Source: Paralvinella palmiformis
Lineage: Eukaryota; Annelida; Polychaeta; Terebellida; Alvinellidae
DNA length: 64,000 nt
NCBI GenBank assembly: GCA_025642065.1
Contig: JAODUP010000420.1
Span: 186,001 to 250,000 of the forward strand
Direction: 5' to 3'
The notes below the pieces were generated by a model. It was not told where the DNA came from and searched no databases. It saw nothing but the letters and a program-made list of their open reading frames with translations. Both the position numbers and the translations under genes were made by a program. This document shows positions 30,201-45,500 of the stretch, piece after piece; the stretch's first letter is position 1; each line of letters begins with the position of its first letter.

Positions 30201-33200
30201 TCAGTGATTAAACATAAGAGGTGGTTTTGACCATTTGATTATATATCGAGGAGGTTTTGACCGGGGGGGATTTTCACCTGGATTCATATGTTCCACATCT
30301 TAGAATGCTATTCTATAAGTAACACCTCATGCCTTATACACAACAAACAACTATATCTGTCAGAACCTATTGGCAAGTAAACCAAACTGTCATGGGCTAT
30401 AATCAGAGAAATATACCCCCAATGACCGTCCAAACATTACTACTGGCAGAGTCATATCACAATGACTTGCCATAGTTTGTATATAATGACCTTAAGTGTG
30501 AACAATACTCATATCAAATCATTACACTTCTATATTTGATCTGTGCATAACAACATGCTAGCTGACATGATCTTGTATTTGATATATTACACTTTATGTA
30601 GCAAAATACCATTTTGGTGGCACAAGGCAAGCACAGATATAATCCCTAAAAAGAAATATGATTGCTTCTAAGAAATATAATTCTATGATACACAATGAGG
30701 CTCATTCTGATTACTACCAATCCAATACATGTATGTCACACATAGTTACATGACTTTGTTAATAATTATAATTTGGCATGAGAGAATAGTTACAGAATCT
30801 TTTATTAGTTAATTAGTTCTTCATTTTTGATATGACAGGGACTATTATATGTCAGACAACAAAATCAAATGTCTTTTGTGGACTATTTTTTACATGATAA
30901 ATGATGGTTGTCCACTCTACTGGCAAAAGAGTTTAGCCAATTTCCTTTGAAGTGACGTTAATTCAGTCAAACTAATACACTAATGTGTCTTACAAACAGA
31001 TATATATATATAATTAATACTGATCTGTATGTTTGAGTTGGTTCCTAAGTCTAATAGTGTGTGTGTGTGTGTTATTTACACAGGGTTCAAAATTAATGTT
31101 CGACTTTTCACTGAAGTGAATACAAAATTGACAGGACTTGTAAATTTTTAATTTGAGTCTTCCTTTGGGTGAATACAATTATTAGGTTAAAATTATGAAC
31201 CGTCTGCAGTGACATATTATGGCACAGATATAGCCATTCCATTTCAGTTATCATTCTGCTGAACATACCCCGATGTTTTTAACCAGCCATTGGTTATGCA
31301 TGCTGAGGGAAACTGTGTGACAGTGGAAACAGCGAGCCATATCATTATTGCACAAAATTCCATCCATGTTATCCCCAGCCTGGATATTTTTCTCAATGAA
31401 TTCATATGGAAAGAGAAATTGACCCCAATTTAGGTTCCTCCAGGCTTCAGCAGTGGAAACCAGATGCTCTTTTGGGATCATCTACCAATCATTTGTAATT
31501 TGTTTTCTTAAAAATAGACTTTTAATTGCATTTATAATGCTACAACACCATCCAACTTCACAGTATGAAATAAACTGTATGTTTGTTAAACTTTATTCAG
31601 TATGGTCAGGACTGGAGTAGCAGTGGATTCTAATTAGCTTCTATTAGTTCTAACCCTGTATATATACAGGGTACAAAACAGAAATTTCAGAGCACCAGCC
31701 CAGGCACACCAGTGCCTCCCAGAGCTCCAGTCCACATCAAACAGCACTGTTTATAACAATCATGTTTTTTTTGGTTCTGTGTCTGAATATTTGAAGTTTT
31801 TTCTTCAAATAATGGCTCAATGCCATCTGCATGATTGTTGTTGTTGTTAAATATTTTTGTTTCTGTGATGGCATGCTATTTCGGCATGCTGAATGAGCCA
31901 CAATTTTAGCACCTGATTCAGCATGCTATATATATAGTTTGAGAACATAAAAGTACATGTTTTTTATTATGATTTATATCAAATGGCATATGTCACAATG
32001 CATCTACATTGTCAATGAAGCATCAAACCGATAACCGTGGCCAACATGAAAAATAATTATTGTAAGATAACCTTAGATAAGCAGTCACCAGTACAGACCA
32101 GTTAGGGGAAAAAATCATAAAGCAATCACCCATCCAATTTGTGTGTGGGTGCTTGTTTTCTACCTTATATATATATATATATATACTAAGCAGATTTCAT
32201 TTATTGATTTCTACACGAGGAGGTTGTTGTACTACAGTCACTGATTTATCAAGTTTTACAGTTTATGGCTAACTAGTGCAGCTCTGTAAGGCTGGATTGA
32301 TTGATGATTGGTGTTTTACGGCCACTTTTGTGCACAAGGTAGGCTAAATGGGCCGAGTGACTTCCAAAGGTAATGAGGCGAAATGAAAGACGAAACAACC
32401 TTCAGATATGCCCACGTCGGGATTCTAACACGGGTGGTAGTGATCTGTGGTCCAGCACGCTACCGGCTAGGCCACGGAGGCGCCCTGTTCTGTAAGGCTG
32501 GAAGTGAATAACAAATTCACACTTCCTTTTTTTATCTTCACTTTGACCGGCAAATGTGTTTGTACTAAAGTACAGGTCATTGTCACGGTATAGTAACAGG
32601 TTGTGTAGTGTTAGTTAATACCATATTTAATTCATTTACAGCATGACAATAATTTGTTTAAAGTATGAATAACTGTAGTTTCAGCAATCAAGCTTAGCAC
32701 TTGTTAATCTTCCATTATCCCAGTTACATGTGCCTTGATGTTCACACAACTGACTTGTGGTTCATTTCCTCGTAGTATAATTGTTAGGACCAGATGCTGG
32801 TTACCGTCTTATAAAATAATATTGGCCATCCTAACTTATCGAATCCAGGACAGTTCCCCACTTAGACGATTCCCCAGTTGATAATGACAATTCCCCACTC
32901 TTAATTTTTTATAAGTGTCTTTTAAATGTTTATCAGAGTTTTATTGATCTTTGTGCACAAAGAAGCCACAACAAGGTCACTGGTGCCTTCTAACTATTTT
33001 CCAATTGCACATGAAACCATGACGAGATGGCTTCTAACTAATTGCCAGTTGGAAATAAGATGATGTATTTATAAGGTAGCTAGTATATCTGGTTCATCAC
33101 TTATTCTCAGATATATATTTCTCAATACATGCTATCAGAACACTAACTTAGCTGTCTTCTCATTGCCCCAAGTCTGTTCCTTATTTTAGTATGCATAGCA

Positions 33201-36200
33201 ATGTTGAATTGTAAGCATCATCCTCAATAATAACTGCAATTCAAAACTAATCAATTTTAGTTTCTTCCATTTGTCCCAAAAGATTTGTTGCAAACCAACA
33301 GATATTAGGACTATATCCTATTATAATTTTTAAATGTATAGCATGAAACATATTAATACCTGTCAAAAATAACAAAATGGCAAATCTAAATTTAGATGAT
33401 GATTTTGTACCATTTTTGAGTTTCTTCCATTTCTTCCCAAAATGGGGGAGAATAATTTTGTGGTTTAACTTTAAGCCTACTACTTTAATAGCACATACGT
33501 TGATTTTTGAATGAGTATATCTCTAGATCTGCTCCTTAGAGGTTGATCCCTAACAAACTATTCAGTGTTTTCCTGTGATGCTGCTTTATCTGTTTCGTGG
33601 CTGGGAAATTACTAGATGGAAGTTAGGTTGTGGCATTTGTAATCTGAGAAAGAATCGGCTTTTAGTTAAAAAATGGCAACACTTGTGAAATTAACATTAA
33701 TAACTGATATAAAGAATTGGCTTTTATTTTTTTAAATGGCAACACTTGTGAAATTAACATTAATATCTGACATAAGTAGCTAGTAAAATGGAGACATTAC
33801 TTATGATGGCAAGGAACAAGTAAAAAAGAGACATCACCTACTGGTATGTTGGCAAGGAACTGACTCATTGGGATCTGTTTTGACATGGCTTCTTTATTTA
33901 ACGGCACTACTTCAACTTGTTATGTAATGCCAATGCACTTACAGTGGATTTATGTTCTTTTCCAATTTTGTTTATTGCAGTATTTTCTCCCATTCATTTT
34001 TTTTGTGTGTATGCGAAGACGCATCCTTGTTACTGTTGTACATGCCTTGGTTACCGGTACATCTCATTTAGACCAATATAACTCGGTGTTATATCGGATA
34101 TCAGATTTATTATATCACATTAGAGACCTTCAGCTAATTCAGAATAGTGCCGCTCGCATAGTGACAAATACTTAAAAATATGATCATATCATCCCCAATT
34201 CTTCAAAAACTACATTGGCTATGTGTAGCTATTTCATTTATTTAATTAACAACTTATAAATCTATCACTGACGTGGTACCTGAATACCTCTGTAAACTGG
34301 TGCCTATTACTATTAGAAAGTCAGCCCGAAAACTAGGATCATCCAGTCAGATACTATTGCAGTTGAGCCCTGTCTCGGCTCAAGTCATATGGCAATTGTT
34401 CATTTACTGATTTAGTGTTGCAGCCCCCACTTTGTGGAACAGGTTGCCGGTGGGTATTAGAAATGTGTCGCTCTTGAAACAAGGTTGTTTTCACTGATAA
34501 GTAATGATTATTATTTATTGTTCAAATATCTTATTGATTTTTATAGATTTTCCCTTTGAATGGCTCCTGCTAGTAAGGGCACTTTATTAAATATACATTA
34601 TTATGGTGAGGCGGGGGGGGGACATGGTGACTTTTGGAATTATAAACATAACAGAGTAGCTTAACAACGAATCATGACAAAAATGGAACATTGCAAAGAC
34701 AATGGGGAGATGTAAAATGTAAACAGATACATAGAATAAATGATGTGTATGTTTGATTGCTGAATCATTCCACGATATGATCTTCGTCTTTGTCTGATTC
34801 AAAGATTTATAACACAAAAAGAAGCATACTATTACTATACAGGATTGAAGTATAGGCCATAAAAGGCTCTGGGGGAGATTACGCTGTACATAATATGATA
34901 AAAATTTTGAAGCATTATTCAAATGGCAAAGCATAAAAAGTGTTAAGAGTAACCCCAGTATAAAAAAAATACTCATTGTTTGGGGTTTTTTAAACTGACA
35001 AATATAATGGTCTTGTTTATAATTAGCTCTTTGTTAAGTTTGTATGCCATTCCGCTGTATTATTAATCCATTGTGTTGTATTATGAATATCAGAGATAAC
35101 ACAATTTGCAGGAGGTTTTTTTTTCCAATGAGAAGTACCTCAGAACAAATAGCATCAGTTGAATAGGACGTTATATAGATCATGATAATTATTATTGGTA
35201 TTTACTATTATTATAGGAATGAGTCAGTGCAGTGTCGGTGATTATTGAACCAAAAATCTACATACTAGGTAGATGCCAACAGATTTATATGGCAGCAGTC
35301 CAGTCACCAGACTGTTGCCATAAATTGTGGACTTATACTGGAGTCCAGTGTAAGTCTACAGTGAATCAGCTGATATTTATTCCATATGTTGCTAAAGAGT
35401 TGATGAGATTGTTCGATTTCTGGTAGTCTGAATTGGGAGGAGGGGGGAGGGCGTTTCAGGGTGGTTTTGGGTTCTGTAGAATGGTAAACTGTAGTTAACG
35501 TGTACAGTTTGGATTTGAATCCACCAACTATCTCTGATTTTTGTTGTTTTTCATACATCAGCATTGTTCAGTCACTCAGTTTTAATGTTTGTCAATTTTT
35601 TGAGCTTGTCAAATAAATATGACCTGTTGTTTCCACACCATTGTCATATTGATAGATGTGTCACTGTCTAGGTGACACCTGATAGGTTTATTATAGTGAA
35701 CAATGGAAACACTAATCGGCTATTTTAATTGATCTTCTAAAACAGATATAAATACTTAATACGTATGGGAAAATGGCATAAGGTTCTTAAATGTGTTGAC
35801 ATCATTGTTAACTCCTGGTGTGCTCAATTTTGACAGATTCTATGTGTTTACAGTACAAGCCACTTTATCTTGTGATCATTGTGGTTTGGATTTTTTAATG
35901 GGTAAAAATCACAGCACGTAGCCTTTTAACTGTCTACAAATTAATGCTCGTGCAGGGTTGCCACACATCCTGGAAACCTTGAAAACAACAAACAAATAAA
36001 TATTATGATTGTAGAAGAAAGCTTTCATTACAGAAGAAAAATAGTACCAGTAGTCCAGTACATAGTCTTGATAGCTCATGTCAGTTAAATTTAAATAAAC
36101 GTGAGTGGATCAGACAGCTAGAAGGGGTGAGGAGGAGGCTGTATCATAAACAAAAAATTCAATAATCGATCATACAATGATTAAATATCTATTAAATGTC

Positions 36201-36514
36201 TTGATTTATTACCTTTAAATGTTTGAATTCCGTGGTTCTCCCATGGACCAGGGACACTCCATAGACTAGTAAAAATTATCACCGATTATCGAACGCATAA
36301 AATGACCGTGCACAGTCATATCACAAGTTCTAGTCATTAACTTCAGACTTACACTATGTCATTCATTGGCTGTGTGGAAGGTTACTACACACTCGGTGGA
36401 TTTGAACAATGTACATTCCACTCCTATCACTGAGTCATGTTGACATGAGATATTAAAATTAAATTTTTGGTTTATATTTTAAAATAATTCCAGTGTTCTT
36501 TAGGCAGTATTATG

Positions 36515-36545
<31 letters not shown>

Positions 36546-39500
36546 GGCTGTTCATTTAGTTTTAGAGTTGGAGGAGACTGAACAAGAGTAGTAGGAGAAC
36601 ATATTTAGCGAGGCCTCAGGCCGATCTTAAACCAAGGAGGTGTAATTTCCCTCGACCCAGAGTAGCCCGCACGGCAATGGAATAGCCGGAGAAATTCGCC
36701 GGGTGCCGGCTTATAATGACATGCCTGTTATATATATATATATATATATATTGGGTGGCTGTGTGATTGTGTTTTACCACCAGCCGTGTTGTTGGCTGAG
36801 TGTTTTCAGTGACAAGTAAAATGAATTGTTTTTTTTTTTAGATCTATAGGCGATTATCTATCTTGACCAGCCAACAATTTAGTTTGCCAATTTGTGACTC
36901 TGTTTGGTGATTAATATTGAGATTAGTCATGCAATGCTCTAATAATGATACTGTGGACATATCTGCTCTCTCTGTGTGTGTGTGTGTGTCTGTGTGTGTT
37001 ATGCTACTCTCGGCAGCCACATAGATAACACCACGGTTATACCTTGATACACTATGCTAATTGCTATACTATGTTTTTGTAGCATTTAATATTGAATATT
37101 TTGGAATAGAACTTAGAAGAGAGAGAAAGAGAGAAATCCTTGTCCCATTTAGATAAATGATTATCTGAGGAACGACTGGTCATCAGTTGGTGTTTGTTAA
37201 AAGCTATTTAACCTCATATAAAATGGGGTATTTTACAGTTTTTTTATACAGAATTGTATAATCTTCCTTTTCTATAAACGTACTGTAAACTACAGAATGT
37301 ATGATACATTGGCCAGTTGAATATGTGTGTGTGTATTTAATTGATACAGAAAACTAACAAAACCTAGTATAGCAAGTGATAATTTTACCCAAGCACCAAA
37401 TCACAATTGGATGTAAAACTCACAAAACCTAATATAGCAATTGGTAATTTTACCCAAGCACCAAATCACAATTGGATGTAATTGCCCCACTAAATCCAAT
37501 ATCATCAGTTCTAGGTAATACCCACTGACTTTATCTGTATGACTATAACTTATGAGCTTAATTGCTAATTCTCTGGTCTGATAATGTAGTGATCCCTCGC
37601 CTCAAACTGACACCTGTTGTAATTATGTTAGTGAGCTCATTTATCCCAAATTGTGATGTTTGTGACTTCATTTCCAATTAGTCAAAGCAGCGTTCTTACT
37701 TCCCATACTACTGTACATACATTACAAATGTTGATTTCTGATCAGTAATACAATTTGTGTTAATGTTTATACATTATTCAGACTTTTTTATATTCTCACA
37801 GCTTTTTACACTTAATAACGTCTTTTTTTGCCATATTATGTAAAAGTAAACAAAATTAATCCTGCATTGTATGGAGTCAAAATGTAAAGAAAATTGTCCA
37901 TGAAAATTGTCAGTGTATATGCTATAACACCACGTTCTGAAAAAAATACTGGCCAAGCTGTGTATGTTCTGCATTGATGAGTAAAAATACTTAACATTAG
38001 CTAAATATTTAGACCTGAAATATATGCTTTACGGTGAAAATATATTTCTTTAATGTTTTATCTACATTATATATGCTTTGATAAATTTATATACAAATGC
38101 ATATATCAAAATACAAGTTAAAATATCCAAACTGTTTGGGTATTGCATCCAGAGAGATACCGCTTAATTGACAACACCTTCCAGCAGCTGAGGTTTCTAG
38201 AGTGCGATTCAAAGTGAACCATAGTCACATACCCATATCAAATGTAATTAGGTACTGGGCCCTTTGAATGGAAAAAAATGTGACAATAAAATAGATGTTC
38301 CGAACTATTGATGTATAAAAATAGTTAAAATATAGCAAAAAATAGTTAATATAATGAAAAACTATAATGCATACCTGGTTTTGAATAATATGTTTATCCA
38401 ATATTTCACTGAAAATCATTTTATATTTTTTAATCTGATTTATTTCAAAAGAATTATTATTTATTAAAAACAGGCTCACAAATTACCCCGAAAAGAATTT
38501 AAGCAAGATTTCTGCGATGTGTATTTTCAGGCGCAGATTAAGGCCTATGTGAACTGGATGAACTCTCAGCTGAAGAAGAAACCAGGAACTCGAGTAATAG
38601 ATGATCTCAAATGTGACATGCAAGATGGTGTAGCACTGATTGACCTCATCAGTATTATAGGTCAGTAGGTCATCATTAATTGTGGAATGTATCATGTCAA
38701 ATGGGTAACACTATAATTATGTCATGGTTTATGTTGTGTGTGTGTGTGTATTAAGGCTAATTTTTGTTGTTGTTTTTGCCAAAATGTGGCTTTAAAAGCA
38801 TACTTAAAGTCAGTCATTTTATCACCATCCTCAAGATTAGGTTTGGTGTTATGTAACATGTATTTAATAAACTGCTGGTATAAGCATCAAGCCTAAAATT
38901 AAGCTTGATTTTTATGTCAGCAGTTTATTTAGTACATGTTGCATAACATGAAAACTGCACATTCAGCGGTGTTTGATAATATTGCCATACAAATTTCTGA
39001 TACCGTAGTCATTTATGGTCTGATTTGAAACATTCTGTACAAGATATATGGGCAACTTTTCTTCTTGGGAATTGCTGTGTAAGGTATCAGGACATACATC
39101 CTTACTTCAAGCATAGAACTAGAAGCAAATGATTTATTTCACAGATTCCATTTTTTAGAGTTTTGACAAATGTTGCCAGATTTTGTTTTGGTGTTTATAT
39201 TTTCCCAGGCAGGTTTTCTTTGTAGTAAACGTGCATATATCTCCACTATCACTGTTAGGGTAAAAATTATTGTTTAGTCTGCCAAAATTTAATCATCTTT
39301 TGCTTTTCAGGCTCCTGTTTTTAAAGGTTAAAATGTGTCTTGATTAATGTATTTTTAAATTTAGAATGATCAGTACTGATCTGGTCAGACCATTTGCTAT
39401 TTATCAACAGTTCAATGAATATAATATGAATGAAAACACAAATGCCATTTTCTAACTCTACTTCTCTTAATATTTTGACAAAATTGTAAGCCAGATATGA

Positions 39501-42500
39501 CCCAGTGACAAATAAGCCACCCATCCAATGTTTTTAGTGACATGGAACAATCAGTAAAAAATTAGTTCCCTGTGATCTAGAATGTTACCACAATAATCTG
39601 GCAGTGATCTTTTTTGTGACATAAACAAACTGTTTTGAGAAATACATGTAACAATTAATTCTGGTTTCATTGAATGACTTCTTTCTGAGATTTGCCAATG
39701 ATCCCAGGAGTTGTACTGGCCAGAAGTAATATTTTGTACTACCTGGCAAGCAGGCGTCCACAATGGACAATGGCAAACTGATGTCTGGATAATTTTCTAC
39801 TGCAATTGTATTCCTTGTAGAGACAAAATTTCTGTATTGTATAATTTTATAATTAAAATTTGTAATTAGCCAATATTATTAATTGGAATAGATTATCAAA
39901 TGCTTGGCCCATATGTATAAATAAACTAGATTTTAATTGATTAGTTTCAGTTACCTGAGTTTTAAGATTATTTATGTAAAAGTTTGCATATGTTACATTT
40001 ACAGCTGTATTTATATTATGATTAATGATAAGCGTACTTATTATTGACCCAATTTTTTTTCTTTATCTCAGCTGGACAGACTTTAGAAGGGACATACAGG
40101 GTGCCATCAAATACGATGGAGAAACTCACCAACATACAAGAAGTCATTAACTTTATGATGGAGCGGCGAATCAAAATGCACCAAATGTCAGCCAAAGGTC
40201 GGTGATCTTGCATCGCTTGTTTGTGTTGATTTATCTTATAAAATGCTGATATATTAGAATTTAACATCGTAGCCTGCCAGTTGTAGAAAGTATTTTGTTA
40301 ATTTCTCTGAATGGTTGTTGTGTGTCACATACCACTCAACAGCAAATGAAAATGGGAGCCCAATTTTACTGGTCATCACTGTTGGAGTCTACCCACAAAG
40401 TTAGTTTCTATTTCTGACATAAATTGTTCAACTCACAGTTATGGCAGTCAGATTTACTGTTGATACTGTTATCTCTTTGGTATCATGGTCTTTTTCTTGT
40501 ATGCTGCTGGGGATGGCACTAGTAAAGATAACCCAAGCATCATCATCATCATCATTACCACTTTCGTTAACATCATCACTATCCCAGACTTGTCAATTTG
40601 GTGTCAATTTCCAGATTGTAAATTTGAAAACATAGAATGCTCCGATAGCACATCGATTAGAGTATTGTACCGCAAACATCCATATGGGATGTTACCATAG
40701 GGAGGTGCCTCTCAGCTATATGTCCTAGAAGTGACTGGTGCAGAAACTAAACAAACTAATCAGTAACCATGACAACAAATGTCTCCATACAGTAATTATA
40801 TTACTGTTGTAGACATCCCTAAAAATCCGAGTAGTTTATATTCCAAGTAGGAATATCATGGAAGAAATATTTCTGAATTAAAAAATTAATTAACAAATTA
40901 ATTAATTAATTTTATTTTGTAGCAAACTTCAATTCCAAATTTATCAATTCAGAGTCCTTTTTTTTAAATAATCAATTCTGATTCCGGAATTGAATTGACC
41001 CCATGTCTGATACCACCATTAACATTACCTACATCATCACTGTTATCATCACCTCTTGTTCTCATCATCCTCAATAAACTCTACAACACAGACAATTGAT
41101 GACAAACAATATGATGTTTAATGTTTACATTTTCAGACATTTTGGATGGTAATATGAAAGCCATCATGCGTCTGATATTAGCTTTGGCTGCTCATTATAA
41201 ACCTAACAGTGTCAAGCAGTCATCACATGGCACACCTACCAAAGGTATTACATCAATGGTTGGTATAGCACAGGTAAGATCTCAATAATAATCAATCAGG
41301 GGAAAAAGGTTAAAAGTCTGAATTATTATTATTATTGTAACTGTTGTTTTTATTATTGTTGTTGTCATTGTGATTAATTTAATAGTCTATTTATGAAATG
41401 CCATTTTCATGCCTTCATATATTTTGTAAAGAAACTTTTCTGTACCATGATATCTATATTGTTCTAGCTAAATATAAGATAAATAGTTCTCAGGCAAATA
41501 ATATCATAAGCCCGAGGTGTACGTGCAAACATATTTTCTGTACTGTGATATCTGTACTCTACTGCCTAACTACAAGACGAATAGTTCACCAGCAAATAAT
41601 GTCCTAAGTCCCAGATGTAAATACAGTGAAGTGGACATCGATTATAAATCGGTGTGTATATCAACAAGTCTTTTAACTCCTATTGATTGTCACTGTACAA
41701 CGAATAGTTTATGTCATAATTGGTTACGGTACTAAGCTCCGCCCTTCAATTGTTACATCACCTGACACAACAAACTTCCATTCTTACACCGTAGAGCTAG
41801 TTAAGATATCAAACGTAGCTCTCATATTTCTAGGCGTAGGATACTATCCCATTGGAAGTGATGTTAATTCATTTTAGTTTCAGAAGCGATGAACCTTTAA
41901 TTTATTAGTATTGCTGCAAATATTTGTTATTATGACTACAGGAAAAGATTAAGTTTACCATATTTAAGAAAGGCACCTCCGTGGTCATAACTGGTAGCGC
42001 ATTGGACCACAGATCACTACCACTTGAGTTCGAATCTTGGCGTGGAGATATCTGAATGGTGTTTCGTCTTTGACTTCGTTTCATTACCTTTGGAGGTCGC
42101 TCGGCCGATTTAGCCTGCCATGTGCATAAAAGTGGCCGTAAAACATCAACCATCAATCCTTGGTTAAGAAATATACCTGTTTGCATAATGATGTGTTATT
42201 CCCTATCTATAGGGGGAAGGGAAATTATTAATTAATTAAGATCATTTTAGAGGGATACAGCCATTTGAATATTTTGTGCCACTTTTGCAAGCCATCTTGA
42301 GGTTTAACTCAGTTTTCTAACAGGTCATATTTTATGAGCCCATTGAGTATGTTGTAATAATTAAATAATGTAGTTTGATTTCTAAATATAAATATATGAT
42401 GATGATGATGTCCATAATGTAATATCTGCGGTATCATGCTTTCCATCTTCCAGTCAGCATCTGTAGCATTAGCTGATGCTCGTCGTGATATGTCCTTCGC

Positions 42501-45500
42501 TGGTCACAAACCACAGAAACCGCCACATATGGATAGATTAGAAAAGTATGTATTTGTCCGCATGTGTCTGTGCATGTTTGCATGTGTGTGTGTGTGTGTG
42601 CATATGTGTTGATCTGTTTGACCTTTTACTTACATTTCAAAATTATAATAGTTTTATTCAAGCCTGTACTTACAATCACTAAATCATACCAAATTTCAGA
42701 TCTTGTGCGGCTTACAATCAGCACCACCAATTTACTCCAAATACACACAGCCATCAGGGATCACCACGCGATGGCGCCAGCAGCAGTCCATCTGATCTCA
42801 GTCATTATACATGTTCCAATACTGGATCACCGCATGGAGCCACACCTCGTAGACTAGAGTTTGGTGCCTTGACTAAAAGCCAATCTCAGGATTTCCATCC
42901 AGGTGATTGCATAATGATTGCTCCTGGATCAGTTCGGAATATAACTAATATTATTTATTACACTTCATGGAATAGCTATTATGGGTGCACTGTTTTGCAG
43001 ACATCCTGGTAGTGAAATCAAATCATGATGTTTGTCTGTATTAGATGTTTCTCCCATCAATTAGACTGGAATTAAATCCAGTGTATGAAATCTAAACAAA
43101 ATAATCACTCAACTGACTCATCCTAAAAATGTTGTTCTGTTAGTAATTTTATGAATGAGAGTTGTCCTTGCTTTGTGATGGTAAATATTCAGAGTTTTTT
43201 TTTAATTGTTGGGAATTTCAGATGTTCTATTTATTCAGAAATAATTGTACAGAGTGTACAAATTTATTTCTATATAATATAAAACTAGATGTGTAATGTG
43301 ATCAGAGAAGTAGTGTATTTTGTTGGTATTGATTGAATTTTTAAGCTTTTCTAAAACATTTTCCTGGTTAAAATCATAAAACCATTGTTGTTTTCTTTCT
43401 TTTTTCAACTTTCATACGAGTTGTGGCATGCCAAAAACAATTCACTCACTCACATTGTCATATACTTCTGTTCAGTCACATTGGCAATTACGCCTGGAAC
43501 CTTATGATAAATCTCTACTAACTCTACAAACTGAACTGTTAGTAAAATAAAGCAGTCTTCAGTAGCTGATACAGTGCACTCTGAGAGAAGTAACAGGTTC
43601 GGTTACCAGAATTGCTGTTGATTAAAGTGCTATATAAAGTAGTATTATTGTTGTTGTTATATAATTACTCCTCACCCATATGTCCCAAATAAGACCAGCA
43701 CGGAAGACAAACAAGGTAATAGCCCTCCCACTTCTAAAGGTTGTGTAATGCTCAAAATGTTTAGAAATTGCTGTTGGCAATGAAATGATAATTGGATGAT
43801 CAGGATGAAGAGATGATCAAGATAGGTGATGATTTCAGTGTTCAGGATTACGATAATCGTAATAGTGAAAATAATAAATTTCTCCGTTGTTACAGGTCTT
43901 CATGGTGACCAATCGACAGAAGATAGTTCGTTAGTATTAAGTGTGTTAGATGATGAACACAGCTTGATGGAGGAAGATGTACATCAGACTAAGTCTAGGC
44001 TCTTACAACTCCAACAGCTGGTTAGTATTTTATTACTGTATATGTGTGTATTTATATATTAGTGTGTATGTGTGTGTGTGAAGGGTGTTTGTAAAAAATA
44101 TCAGGTTAATATTTAATTATATGTAATAGTGAGTTAGTATTTGATATTTTATATACATACATTGTATCTGTGTATGTACATGTATCTACAGTTATTAAGT
44201 GGCCAAACACCCGAGGACATGGACATTAACGGTTCTGAAAAAGGTCGAGAGATGGCGCTAGTAGAGACAGCTAATTCTGCGGAAGCAGTGATATTGTTAC
44301 GTAGCCGGCTACAACAAACTGAAGATATCCTACAAGATGTCCGCCAACAATTGTCAACAGCGCGAACGGAATGTATGCAGCTTCAAGGAATCAAGGTGAG
44401 CTAAGCCTGTGTCTCGAGTGCAAATGAGCAAAACCCTTAGCTCTCGCCAAGTAGTTAGACCATTAAACATAATCTGGTGTAGATTATTAATGGATCATTG
44501 CAGTATCAACTCAAATGAGGTTCTGGGTGAGTGAAGAATCTTGCCAGGGAGATCTGATTGTTCCTAGTTTTTTTTAATTTCTAACTCATTAAGGATCAAG
44601 TGCTTGCAAAACTTCAATACCAAAGGAGTCATTACCAAAGGAGTCATTACCACGGCCAGTTTAGAGAAAGTGTTATCTCAAAAACATAATATCATTTGGG
44701 TTTTTTTTGCTTAAAAAACTGACTCTGGTGATTTCTCCTTTAACAAGACATATCATGTTTCCATGACTGACCATTTTACTATCTGTATCATTTACCATGT
44801 TGCCAATACTGGTTTTGTTGCAATGCCTAGCCATGTTACTATCACTGGCTATGTCGCAATCACTAGCCATGTTACTGTCATTGGCCATTACTATCACTAA
44901 CCGCCATGTTACCGTCTCTGACCATGTTACTGTCACTGATCGTATTACTATCACTAACCGCCATGTTACCATCACTAGCTATATTACCGTCTCTGACCAT
45001 GTTACTGTCACTGATCGTATTACTATCACTAACCGCCATGTTACCATCGCTAGCTATATTACCGTCTCTGACCATGTTTCTGTCACTGATCGTATTACTA
45101 TCACTAACCGCCATGTTACCATCACCAATCATATCACTTCGTTACATTACAGCGTGGTCTACAGCAGAGATTGTCAGAACAAGAGAAGTCACTTGACATA
45201 TTAAAGGCTGAGTTACTGAGAGCAGGCTTTTGTCAGCAGAGCTTAGAAAATACAAAGGTATCAGACTGCGTGTCTTTGTATCTGTGTCATATGTCACTGT
45301 GCATGGGGCGTCCGTTATAAACAGATCAGCATACGATTAAAGCCTGTCATTGTTATATGGATAATATACAAACAATATACACACACACACACACGCAAAT
45401 GATTCTTTCTAAAATGTTAATTGTCATATTTTATTTAATTGTATTTCCAGACGGAGCTAGAACAAAAATTGGTCGAGAAGGATAAATTAATTCAGGAGTT

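Larger units (their letters stand above)
28529..38530. other. DIXDC1 intron 1 (10 kb), repeat-rich
   Basis: Contains SINE copies (29411, 32297), a LINE reverse-transcriptase relic (34010-34600), direct duplications at 30089-30142 (26 bp), 33655-33775 (63-bp period) and 37355-37490 (65-bp period), and a GC-rich ~180-bp segment (36546-36728) flanked by TA repeats on both sides. No host coding exon was seen. Confidence 0.65.

Noticed and set aside
34587..34976. 129-codon minus-strand frame
   Set aside because: No motif recognised; low-complexity hydrophobic residues next to a LINE relic, with no splice support.
44797..45204. Long overlapping open frames on both strands (135, 96, 84 codons)
   Set aside because: They are produced by the 18/75-bp tandem repeat, whose period is a multiple of three. 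Their residues simply repeat, and the real exon begins at 45153.
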